Positions 52,319 to 60,931 of a stretch of 64,000 nt of DNA are shown piece after piece; the stretch's first letter is position 1, and every line of letters starts with the position of its first letter. The position numbers and the translations under genes are program-made. The DNA lies in assembly GCA_031629035.1 (NCBI GenBank), contig JAVLUG010000017.1, positions 1-64,000 on the forward strand. The letters are read 5' to 3'. The stretch comes from MVYY01 sp012517575 (GTDB lineage: Bacteria > Bacteroidota > Bacteroidia > Bacteroidales > Paludibacteraceae). The notes beneath the pieces were generated by a model. That model saw nothing but the letters and a program-made list of their open reading frames with translations, was not told where the DNA came from and did no database searches.

Positions 52319-54883
52319 TCAATTTGTTGTTATTTCTGTCAATTTATCTATCAATTTTGGTTTTTCGCCACTACCGACTGTGGAAAAACGAAATAATGGC
52401 AATTTGTATTTTGCTAAAATGCTGTCTTTTAGCTTGTCTCTATCAGCTTGTTCTGTTCCTGCTTTGTGAAACTCATAACCATCAACTTCAATTGCAAGTA
52501 TCGGATTTTTACCAAGTTTATTGTAAATCAAAAAGTCCAAATGTGTGTTGTAGTGTCTTGCATACTTTTGTTCTTCTTCAGTAAGTTTGTAAAAATCTCT
52601 AATAACATTGCGTAAAGGAAAGTGCAAAACAACATCGTATTTTGAAAATTTATCCTGCTTGAGTGTGTTCGAAATTAATGCATACATCAACTTCTCGCTT
52701 TCAAAGTCAGATATATTGCCAATTTTTGATAATATCTCAGTACGTTTTTGTTCGTAACCTTTGTACAAATAATCGAAAATAGAACGCAACTTACTTTCTT
52801 TTACAGAAAAGTTATTGTATTCAATGTAACGGATTAAATCCGCAATGTTGCTGTCTTTGTCGCTGTCGTTACCGTTCACAACCAAAATAAGTTGTTTGAT
52901 TGCTCTAGAAATAGCCACATTTAAACGATTAGGATTGTCGGTAAATTCTGAAATCTCATTATCGACAGTCGAAAGAATAATGACATCGTTCTCTCTTCCC
53001 TGAAACTTATCAACAGTATCGGCTTTGATTTCAGTGCCGTTAAATGCTTGTTGCAAAGCGTTTGTCTGATTTCGATAAGGAGTAACAATACCCAAATCAA
53101 TGCCTTCGAGTTTTTCATTTGGGATAATCTCGTTGATAATCATATCAATTTGTCGTTGATTTGTTTTTTCGCGAGCGTGATTGCCCACCACGGTTTTGTA
53201 AACTATCAATGGTTCTCGTTCACTTTCAGAGTTCGTAAGTATAATAAGTTGATTATTATAGAATTTTTGATTGCAAAATTCAATAATTTTAGGGTGGCAA
53301 CGATAATGTTCTCTCAAAAGTGTTTTGGGAATATTTGGAAATATTTCCAAAATGGAGGAAAGCAAACTATGATTAGAATAGCGATAGGATTCGGGAATAG
53401 AAAAATCATTAAAAACGGCATCGGTTTTTTCTTTCATTCTGTTGTCAACTACATTCGGAAGTTGTTTTAAGTCACCAACAATTACAGCTCGTTTGGCACA
53501 AGAAAGAGCAAGTGCACCTGTTGACAAATCCACCTGCGAAGATTCGTCAATAATTACAAAGTCATACATTATTTCTTCAGACAAACTTCTTCGTAATGAA
53601 TAAGTTGTACTCATAATTACAGGGTAGTCCTTAAGGAATTTTTCCGAATTTGAACGCAATTGGTTAATTTCATATTTTTCTCGTTTGCTACGATTGTATT
53701 TTTTGTAAAGTTCCGATTTAAAAAGTTGCATTGAAAGTTGGCTGTATTCTTTCATTTTGCTGTCGAAAGAAAAACGATTGAGAGAAATTTCTAATGCATT
53801 TTGCCGATTTCTCAACTCCTCGATTTTTACAGGATAATAATTTGATTGACAAATAAGTATCGCTTTTTCTGCAGGAATATTAAATAAGTATTTTTGTTTT
53901 CTTCCATATTTGAACCAATATAGCAATTTGCGCCACCAAGTAAGTTTTTTGTTTGTTAATGTATGATTTTCAATGGCAACCCAAAGCCCAAGTAATTTGT
54001 CGGCTGTTGTGTTTTTCAAAAATTCAATATCATTTTCGATTTTATTTTCGTCTTGAAAATGTTTGTATTCTGTTGTCAGACAGTCGATCTCTTGTTTTAG
54101 TAACGCTAATTCGTTTTTTTGCCGAAGATATTCCGATAGCTGATTAAAAAGGTTTTCGCAAGTTTGTTTTATATCTGATTTTTCTTTGTCCGACAAATTG
54201 AATTGCAGCAAATCAGGAATATCCGTTTGAGAATCAATAAATTCTTTTTTGTTGGTGGAATTTCCAAGTAAAGCAGCAATGCACTCAATTCCGTTCTTTA
54301 GTAATTTTTCATACACATTTTTTGTTGCAGAGTTGTTGCTCGATACAACCGCAACACTTTGTCCATTCATTACGGCGTTTGCAATAACGTTTAGGATTGT
54401 CTGAGTTTTGCCTGTTCCTGGAGGTCCTTCAATTACACTCAAAGGAGAAGAAAACGCTTTATTTACTGCCTCTTTTTGACTTAAATTGAATCCAAATGGA
54501 AATATTTCGATCGGTTTACTACAATTGTTTGCGGTTGGTTGTTCCCCATTAAGGAAATTTGCAAGTATGGAATATTCGGGAATGAATGTTATACTTGAGT
54601 AACTGTCAGCAAGTATATTTTTCCCTTCTTCGGTTGTCAGTCCGACAGCATCGGCAATTTGATTTAGATATTGAAAAAGGTTGTTAGATTTTTCGCTGTT
54701 AATAGCTGATTTTACTATATTCACTTTATTTGCGCTATAAACGTATTCTTTATCATTATTTTTAAATTTGATAGCACATTTATCTTTGTTGGAACCCAGT
54801 CCAATGAAACGGTAAGAATCTATATCATCGGTTTTGTTGTTCCCGTCGATGTAAATTAATTCTTTTTTTAAAGGCTTATTCAT
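52319..54883 (-). CDS. SF1 (Upf1/Dna2-like) helicase with C-terminal PD-(D/E)XK nuclease-like domain
   Basis: The 854-residue protein has Walker A IEGPPGTGKT at residues 151-160, motif II FVIIDESSQVD near 445, and helicase C-terminal motifs LREHYRCHP, VDKFQGRENDVIILS and NRLNVAISRAIKQLI. The C-terminal 90 residues (LDFLIYNKLGKNPILAIEVDGYEFH...) look like a DUF2726/DUF559-type nuclease with IEVDG and a downstream Lys/Arg cluster. Helicase-nuclease fusions of this sort are frequent in bacterial defence islands. It stands alone. A defence role is inferred from architecture and neighbours. Confidence 0.88.
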   Translation of the reverse strand: MNKPLKKELIYIDGNNKTDDIDSYRFIGLGSNKDKCAIKFKNNDKEYVYSANKVNIVKSAINSEKSNNLFQYLNQIADAVGLTTEEGKNILADSYSSITFIPEYSILANFLNGEQPTANNCSKPIEIFPFGFNLSQKEAVNKAFSSPLSVIEGPPGTGKTQTILNVIANAVMNGQSVAVVSSNNSATKNVYEKLLKNGIECIAALLGNSTNKKEFIDSQTDIPDLLQFNLSDKEKSDIKQTCENLFNQLSEYLRQKNELALLKQEIDCLTTEYKHFQDENKIENDIEFLKNTTADKLLGLWVAIENHTLTNKKLTWWRKLLYWFKYGRKQKYLFNIPAEKAILICQSNYYPVKIEELRNRQNALEISLNRFSFDSKMKEYSQLSMQLFKSELYKKYNRSKREKYEINQLRSNSEKFLKDYPVIMSTTYSLRRSLSEEIMYDFVIIDESSQVDLSTGALALSCAKRAVIVGDLKQLPNVVDNRMKEKTDAVFNDFSIPESYRYSNHSLLSSILEIFPNIPKTLLREHYRCHPKIIEFCNQKFYNNQLIILTNSESEREPLIVYKTVVGNHAREKTNQRQIDMIINEIIPNEKLEGIDLGIVTPYRNQTNALQQAFNGTEIKADTVDKFQGRENDVIILSTVDNEISEFTDNPNRLNVAISRAIKQLILVVNGNDSDKDSNIADLIRYIEYNNFSVKESKLRSIFDYLYKGYEQKRTEILSKIGNISDFESEKLMYALISNTLKQDKFSKYDVVLHFPLRNVIRDFYKLTEEEQKYARHYNTHLDFLIYNKLGKNPILAIEVDGYEFHKAGTEQADRDKLKDSILAKYKLPLFRFSTVGSGEKPKLIDKLTEITTN

Positions 54884-55058
54884 TTATCAAAATTGAATTT
54901 CTATCTTTTTCATAGAAGTGTCATCGTCATTTGATTCTGACTAATAACTCTATAAGTTACTTATTTTAAATGGATTTATTACTTTAGAAGTTAGTTTTTG
55001 GCTTAATATTTTTATATTTATATATTTATCATGTTTTCGTAGCATTTTAATCATTCGA

Positions 55059-55967
55059 TTAATTATTAAATTTATTTTGAATATTTTTCAGGTGGTCGGC
55101 AATGTATTTTTGGAGTTCGGGTGATTCTACAATCTTAATATCGTCGAGGAGTCCCATCACGAAACGCCCGACGCCATCCATGGAACAAACATCGGTGACG
55201 AGCATCCATTCATTTTCAGAAAGTTGGGTGAGGTATTTCGAAGCAAGTGGAAATTCTTCCACCAAAAGGTTCGCCGCACGGAGATTGAGTTTGAGTGAGA
55301 CAGGTGTGGTGTGATCGCTATTCATGCGGAATATGTCGATATAGCCGGCGCGGTGGTTTGCTTCGTATTGCCAAGTTTCGGGTAATATTTCCACACTGCC
55401 AATCCGCGATATTTTGAAGAGTTTGTTTTTGTTTTCTTCGGGGCAATAGCTCCAGATTTGTACGTAATTGGTGGTGAAAGCGTAAGGTTCGACGTATCGA
55501 TCGCGGATATCGTTGCTGTGGGCAGAGGAATAGTTTTTTAGGATTACGGCGTTTTTATTTTCAATGGCTTGTACCAATTGAGCGACATTACGTCCGTTCT
55601 TTCCGCTTACAATGGTTTCGGCCAGAATGTTGTAGTCGTAAACGGTGTAGAGTTTCTTTTTGAGGTTTTGCTTGAGCAGGTTGTTCTCGTCAATGCTTTC
55701 GATAGCGGACTTGAGGATATAGGCTTCTTCTTCGGTGAAGTGAATGAGCTGGCTAATGTCTTTGAAATAGGGGGAGGATTTGTCGAGTTTGGGGCAGTTG
55801 TTGGATTTTTTAATGACGAATCCGGCCTCGCGAAAGGTGTCGATATAGCGGTAAACGGAACGGGACGAAATGCCTAATTTGCCGGCAATTTCATCGACAG
55901 TTAATGAGTTATTGGCTGTGAGCATCTTCATCAGCCGAAGCAAGCGTTCGAGTTTGGGTTGATCCAT
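55059..55967 (-). CDS. WYL-domain transcription regulator
   Basis: The 302-residue protein has an N-terminal helix-turn-helix (KLERLLRLMKMLTANNSLTVDEIAGKLGISSRSVYRYIDTFREAGF). A WYL domain lies at about 140-225 and a WCX-type C-terminus follows (...EWMLVTDVCSMDGVGRFVMGLLDDIKIVES). WYL regulators sense nucleic-acid or nucleotide ligands and often repress defence islands (CapW/BrxR type). It lies downstream of the hsdM/AlbA scar on the same strand and may control the neighbouring defence genes. Confidence 0.9.
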   Translation of the reverse strand: MDQPKLERLLRLMKMLTANNSLTVDEIAGKLGISSRSVYRYIDTFREAGFVIKKSNNCPKLDKSSPYFKDISQLIHFTEEEAYILKSAIESIDENNLLKQNLKKKLYTVYDYNILAETIVSGKNGRNVAQLVQAIENKNAVILKNYSSAHSNDIRDRYVEPYAFTTNYVQIWSYCPEENKNKLFKISRIGSVEILPETWQYEANHRAGYIDIFRMNSDHTTPVSLKLNLRAANLLVEEFPLASKYLTQLSENEWMLVTDVCSMDGVGRFVMGLLDDIKIVESPELQKYIADHLKNIQNKFNN

Positions 55968-56394
55968 GGTTTGTTTTGTTTAAAGGCCTGTCCCATAACC
56001 CCGACCTCTATCTCCCTTCGGGTACTTTCCCCAAAGGGGAAAGAAAAAGGAAAATAGTATTTGGGGAATAGAGTTAGTTTTGTATTTCTATTATAATCGA
56101 CTATATTGACTAACAAATGACTACTAATTGCCCAATTTGCCCAACTATTGCCCGATCGTTGTCCCTTTTGCCCTATTCCTATAAGCGGGATTTCTTTATC
56201 ATCCGGTTGTTTCGGTCGTTTATCGGCAGTTTAACGGCAATACCGGTCGTTTATCGGTAGTTACCGGACATTTATTGGACTCAATATTACCCGTTTTGCG
56301 GGCAATGCGGGCTTTCAGCATTAAGGGATTGAGCCAATTCTTTTTTATGCAATTCATAATAACTCCCGGTACTTTTCGGTTATTTATCGGTCGT
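55968..56394. other. Non-coding stretch with REP-like hairpin and short repeated motifs
   Basis: An 8-bp perfect hairpin, CTTTCCCC/GGGGAAAG, lies at 56025-56043. Between 56210 and 56400 the motif GTCGTTTATCGG or close variants recurs three times. Nothing here reads as a gene. The repeats could be a decayed tail of the adjacent ATP-binding gene. Confidence 0.5.
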
Positions 56395-57220
56395 TTAGCG
56401 GTCGTTTTTATTTGCCAGCTCATAATAAGTACCTCTACCTGTTTCACCAATTCTTACAAATATCTGTTGCTCAACCAAATCACGCAATTCGTCTATTGTA
56501 ACAGATTTGCCGATTCCATTGATTTCCTGATACACTGCGTTGGTAATTTTTCCTTTCGTTTTTACATATTCAACGGCTTTCATTTGACGGTCGTTCAATC
56601 CGAGTTTTTCTAATTGCTCTTTAGAAAAACGGTCTTTGAAAAGCGTTACGATAAAACCACCCTCTTTTTCTTTCAGGTCGGGCGCTGGCAGTCCATCGGT
56701 TTTGCAGGAATTTATAATTTTCATTATGCCACTGCCCCATGAATCAATATATCCGCCTTTGAAACATGCTTCTGCAAGTATCGGATTGCGTGGGTGCGAC
56801 GAGTGGTTTTCCTTGAGTTGCGACAACGTAATTGTTGGTGGTAAACCTCCATCGTTCCAAATAGACAGTTTTTTATCATACACACGAATTTGCGTAGGCG
56901 CACCCATATAATTTCTGTGAATGAGTGCATTAAGTAACATTTCGCGAAGTGCTGGTATGGGGTATTCGAGCGTTTTGACGCGATTCATTCCTTCAAACGA
57001 AATGTTGCGTATCAGGAATTTATAATCAAGTGTGCGTAAAACTTTATCTAGCACTTGAATAATATTACCTTCTTCTACTTCTTGAAAACGAATTGTAAAA
57101 TCGTCGTCTTCAAACTTGCCGATTTTTACATAGGTGTTCGGATAAAACTTTCCGGGGTCTTTGCCAAAAAGCACGATTGCAGCGCGTTTGAGTTTTCCGT
57201 CTTGTGCCAATCGTAATTTT
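56395..57220 (-). pseudogene. 3' part of an AlbA/Schlafen-type ATP-binding protein gene
   Basis: The frame encodes the C-terminal part of a RecG-like/AlbA_2 family protein: KLRLAQDGKLKRAAIVLFGKDPGKFYP..., PALREMLLNALIHRNY (ATPase-like), IWNDGGLPP, HPRNPILAEACFKGGYIDSWGSGI and a winged-helix tail. The N-terminal AlbA_2 domain is missing. Upstream of about 57220 the DNA is instead hsdM in another frame. Such genes normally sit among type I restriction genes. It is the product of a deletion, and at best a fragment could be made. Confidence 0.8.
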
Positions 57221-57760
57221 TCCAAAAGTATCGATGGTGTTGTCCTGATAGTCGCCCAGTTGCAAATCGCCAACGGCATTCATGATCTTCACCAGCTTTT
57301 CGTTTCTCTTGACAACCGTAGGTCCGAGTTTATTGCTGTTGACATCGATATCGTCAAACAGGCCTTTGAAGTTTTTTTCGCCGGGAGAACCTTTTGCAGA
57401 ATCTTCAATGTTCTTGAAAACACGACTGAGCGTTTCGTTGAGGTTGGGATCGTTTTTGGCGTTACGGCGCACATTTTCGAAAAGCTCGGAGGGCAGTATA
57501 TAAAAACCCTTTTCCTTTACGGTTTCGCTTCTTCCGAATTCGGCTTCCTCGTCGGAAATGCTTGCATAGTCGAAGTCGGGATTTCCCGCCCGCCGCTCTC
57601 CTTCGTTAATGAAGGAAGTGAGATTTTCGGATATGAAGCGGTAAAACAACATTCCCAGCACGTACGATTTGAAATCCCATCCATCGACACTGCCTCTGAG
57701 GTCGTTGGCTATCTGCCAAATGGTGCGGTGAAGCTCGTCGCGTTCTTGTTCTTTGGTCAT
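57221..57760 (-). pseudogene. hsdM: 5' fragment of a type I restriction-modification methylase gene
   Basis: The first 180 codons encode the HsdM N-terminal helical domain (LHRTIWQIANDLRGSVDGWDFKSYVLGMLFYRF... IMNAVGDLQLGDYQDNTIDTFG). The methylase core with NPPF and the SAM site is absent. After DTFG the frame runs into the ATP-binding gene out of frame and stops at 57110. No hsdS or hsdR remains in the window. The locus is dead as a restriction system. It follows herA by 28 nt on the same strand. Confidence 0.9.
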
Positions 57761-57788
57761 AATAGTGAATTATAATTTTTTTGTTTAT

Positions 57789-59441
57789 TTATTCATTTTT
57801 AGCTATAAGTCTTGGTGTTTCTGATTTTGGAGGTTTATCCGGCTTATCTATTTTTATCAATAAAGGCATTGGGAAATCGACACCAATAAGTAAAGCCTCT
57901 CCTTCACCTAAAATAGGCAAAAAAGACAAGGCATTTTTATTGGCTGAAGAAGCAGCGTTTTCTATAGATTGTTTGTCTTTTTCGTTAATCAACCTGTGAA
58001 CGATAAATGTTCCCATTTGACTTAATGTTCCGATAGGAATATCTCGAGGCATTTGTGTCGCTAAACAAAGAAATAATCCATATTTGCGGCATTCTTTAGC
58101 AATCAAATCAATACTTTGCAAAGAAAATGTTGTATTATCATCAACATTAATCCGTTTATTTAGAAATTGGTGTGCTTCATCAATGAATATCAATAATGGA
58201 TTTTCTTTAAAAACATTATTCCTTGATTCCTTTAATAAAAAAGAAGATATAAAATCAACAATAATTTCTCTAATCGAAAAATCATAAGATAATCTTTCGA
58301 AACCAATTCTAAGGATTTGATTATGATTTTCATTTTTTATAAAATCAGATATGACCTCAATAATATCTCTTGTTTGTTGCTCCCTATTATTAATCCCCAA
58401 TGCAGAGCACATTGCCTCATTATTGAAAAATAAATTAACTCTTGAAATTAAGTGAGAAGTATATCCAAGCTTAAAATTATCTTCTTCATAAATATTATTC
58501 TTATTGACCTTAACACATTCATTTGCAAGCTGAGTAGATAACTGTAATATATCAAAATCACAATTTTTAAAGCGGTGAACATTCTCTCGTACTTGTTGAT
58601 TAATATTCAAAGAGTTTTTCCCAATCTTTACACCATCATTAATAATTCCAAGATTAATCAATTTTAAAGTATGAATTGCCTCACATAATGCACTAACTGT
58701 ATTTGGTGAGTGTTCTTGAAATAAAAAACAAAAATCACTGTTATTTAAATATTTATGTGGAAACGATACATTTTCCCCAAAAGAGACGCTATTTTCTGTT
58801 AGATTTTTATACTCCCCTGTTGCATCTATTAAAATGACCTTGTTAGTTGTTTCATTTAATATCGTTTCAATGAGTTTTGAAACCGTCCAACTTTTACCGC
58901 CACCTGTTGTGCCAACCACAGCACAATGCCTCCCAAATAACGCATTTAATGAGATACTACAGTCTGCATCATTTGAAGTCAACTTACCTAATTTTGCATA
59001 AGCATTATCGTTATCAGTGTCTTTCTTCCCAAACTCTTTTACATATTTCCCTATTTGCTCATCGGAACAAGAATAAACTTTTGCTCCAATAGAAGGATAT
59101 TTTGAAACAGTTTTCTCAACCTTTTCAGGATTAAAAACACTGAAAGATAACAACAACTCGGCTTTGCCTATTGGGTGAAAATCAGATTCTTTATGTTCTA
59201 TAGCTTTTTCAGTGAGTTCTTTCTTTTCACTATCCGATAGTTTTAATTCCGTCAATTGAGCTAAAAACCCATATTCCTCACCTTCAATCACAATAAAATT
59301 GCCCACATTACCTCCAGCATAATTAACTCCTTCGAAATGAAATTTTCCCAAAAGCATTGAAGAAGGGAAATGTATTTTTATGTATTGAGGTGTTACTTCA
59401 TTTACATACCCCAAAAAGTAATTGTGATTAAATGGGTTCAT
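57789..59441 (-). CDS. herA: HerA-family ATPase of a SIR2-HerA defence pair
   Basis: The 550-residue protein has an N-terminal HAS-barrel-like region (about 1-110), then a DUF87/HerA motor with Walker A GTTGGGKS at 177-184. Walker B is LLIFIDEAHQFLNKR near 410 and the arginine-bearing segment is CLATQMPRDIPIGTLSQMGTFIVHRL. HerA hexamers translocate DNA. With SIR2 partners they form an NAD-depleting anti-phage complex. The start overlaps the end of the SIR2 gene by 14 nt, so translation is coupled. Confidence 0.92.
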   Translation of the reverse strand: MNPFNHNYFLGYVNEVTPQYIKIHFPSSMLLGKFHFEGVNYAGGNVGNFIVIEGEEYGFLAQLTELKLSDSEKKELTEKAIEHKESDFHPIGKAELLLSFSVFNPEKVEKTVSKYPSIGAKVYSCSDEQIGKYVKEFGKKDTDNDNAYAKLGKLTSNDADCSISLNALFGRHCAVVGTTGGGKSWTVSKLIETILNETTNKVILIDATGEYKNLTENSVSFGENVSFPHKYLNNSDFCFLFQEHSPNTVSALCEAIHTLKLINLGIINDGVKIGKNSLNINQQVRENVHRFKNCDFDILQLSTQLANECVKVNKNNIYEEDNFKLGYTSHLISRVNLFFNNEAMCSALGINNREQQTRDIIEVISDFIKNENHNQILRIGFERLSYDFSIREIIVDFISSFLLKESRNNVFKENPLLIFIDEAHQFLNKRINVDDNTTFSLQSIDLIAKECRKYGLFLCLATQMPRDIPIGTLSQMGTFIVHRLINEKDKQSIENAASSANKNALSFLPILGEGEALLIGVDFPMPLLIKIDKPDKPPKSETPRLIAKNE

Positions 59442-60639
59442 TTTCTTTTAAATAGTATGTTTGATTTTCAGGATATTTTTCAACAAAATCTTTGAACCTC
59501 TCGAATATAATATTTACATTTCGTTTAACTTTCAAATTTACCTTATCCGTAAAAAATTCATCTAAATTTTCAGCAGATATACTTCCGTTACCATTGTAAT
59601 TTACGATCAATAGCTGAAAACTTGGGTTTTGTTCCACTGCCTCAACGATCACATTTTTGATATGTTTATCTTGAAATCCAAAGCCGATTACGATTAACAA
59701 AGTTTCTTCTTTGCGTAATGCTTGTTGAAATCTTGACATCATTTCAAAATATGGTTGTTCATACGAACTTTCATACTTTTCACTTGCAGGATAAATTATT
59801 AACGGATTATCAGCATCGTCTTTTTGAACAATTCTTCCTTTCTCTTTTGTCCAGTTTAACGAACCATGCAGTTTATACAAATGAAAAACTTTTGAGACAA
59901 AGCTTTCCTCCTGTTTCAATCTTGTTTTTTCTCGATTTACTATATCCAAATCAAACCATTTACCGGCGAATTCCCGTGGATGAGTAAATGAAAAACCATC
60001 TATTATTACAAATCCGGCTTTATTCGCTGCTTGTTCAAAAAGTGTATCATAATTTGTGGTAAATAATTGTATTCTTGCATCATTACTTTTGCGTGCAGTT
60101 ATTTTATTTAAAAAATCCTTGTGAGGGGCTTGATCCTCATCTAAATCAAGAGTACAATCTGTTTTGATTTTATTTTGCAGAGCTTCGCGAAGTGGTTTTA
60201 ATTTGGTTTTTCTGACATCATCTATTTTTTCAATCAAAAAAATATGAGAAAGAAGAGCTTCAAGATCTTTATTTCTTGCTATGCTCTTAATTTTTTCATT
60301 CCATGGCAATAATTCGCGATAAATACTTTTAATTTCTGGGCGACAGTCATTCCATAATCCTTCTCGGGTTTTACCACTATTAATCCCATTATCCAAAGAA
60401 GTGCCGGCCGCAGTCAAAATCACGAGATTCTTATAATGTTTTTTGAGAAAAGAGTTGTAGAAAGTTGCTTTATAATCTTCCAACAGTTTCTCAATTTCCT
60501 CTAGTGAATAAGAATCCCCATTATCTTTTTCTTTCTCGATATTATTCACGAAGATTTTATCTTTAGTGCCGGTACTAGTACATGTATATGATAATGAAAA
60601 GTTATTTTGTAGTAAAATATATTTCGTTAATTCATCCAT
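59428..60639 (-). CDS. SIR2-family NADase-like protein of the SIR2-HerA pair
   Basis: The 403-residue protein has the SIR2 NAD-binding start NLVILTAAGTSLDNGI (about 71-86), LFTTNYDTLFEQAANKAG, and the catalytic-His motif YKLHGSLNW near residue 245. Late IVIGFGFQDKHI follows. Defence SIR2 proteins hydrolyse NAD on phage infection. It overlaps herA by 14 nt and is first in the pair. A TATCTTTG box lies about 150 nt upstream on the minus strand. Confidence 0.92.
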   Translation of the reverse strand: MDELTKYILLQNNFSLSYTCTSTGTKDKIFVNNIEKEKDNGDSYSLEEIEKLLEDYKATFYNSFLKKHYKNLVILTAAGTSLDNGINSGKTREGLWNDCRPEIKSIYRELLPWNEKIKSIARNKDLEALLSHIFLIEKIDDVRKTKLKPLREALQNKIKTDCTLDLDEDQAPHKDFLNKITARKSNDARIQLFTTNYDTLFEQAANKAGFVIIDGFSFTHPREFAGKWFDLDIVNREKTRLKQEESFVSKVFHLYKLHGSLNWTKEKGRIVQKDDADNPLIIYPASEKYESSYEQPYFEMMSRFQQALRKEETLLIVIGFGFQDKHIKNVIVEAVEQNPSFQLLIVNYNGNGSISAENLDEFFTDKVNLKVKRNVNIIFERFKDFVEKYPENQTYYLKENEPI

Positions 60640-60790
60640 AACACATTTTATTTAAGTTTCCTTTTATATATTTCAATATTTACACTGCTAACTCTTTCTC
60701 GCCTTCTGATCTTTTTCAGAACTTATTTGCCTATAGGAGAGTAAGCAGCTCTGTTTTATACTTTTATTGGTATGAATTGCCAGTATACGG

Positions 60791-60798
60791 CAAAGATA
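60791..60798 (-). promoter_or_regulatory. Putative -7 box of the SIR2-HerA operon
   Basis: Minus strand TATCTTTG, a full TAnnTTTG match. A CTTG about 21 nt upstream could be a weak -33 element. Confidence 0.35.
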
Positions 60799-60906
60799 AA
60801 CAATTATTCACAAATAAAACAAGCGTAAAAGAAAAGATTTGGACATATAAAAGGGAGTAAGCTAATTTGATAATGGATGGATGAAAATCATTGCTGGCGA
60901 GGAAAT

Positions 60907-60931
60907 TATAAATTTTGAAAGCAAATCACAA
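60907..60931 (-). repeat. Orphan half CRISPR repeat (bases 22-46)
   Basis: Twenty-five bases identical to CRISPR repeat positions 22-46, in the same plus-strand orientation, 26 kb from the array. It supplies the last Leu codon and the TGA stop of the outer-membrane protein gene. It is the complement of what is missing from the truncated repeat at 34954-34972 (bases 1-19). On the minus strand it contains the full 19 nt that pair with the tracrRNA anti-repeat. Confidence 0.95.

Noticed and set aside
56210..56400. A second short-repeat array built on GTCGTTTATCGG
   Set aside because: Copies are few, irregular in spacing and degenerate; more likely remnants of coding sequence.
57110..57220. C-terminal 36 residues of the hsdM reading frame as real protein
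   Set aside because: They are the ATP-binding gene read out of frame after the deletion join.
59428..60639. Housekeeping protein deacetylase (sirtuin)
   Set aside because: Length, diverged NAD motif and overlap with herA fit the defence SIR2 group instead.
60907..60931. Second tracrRNA at the orphan repeat half
   Set aside because: The plus-strand anti-repeat-like sequence is followed by AGTGTTTTCC, not by an AAGG..CC nexus or a terminator hairpin.
60907..60931. A second CRISPR array
   Set aside because: Only one partial repeat is present and no neighbouring copy at 77-nt spacing.
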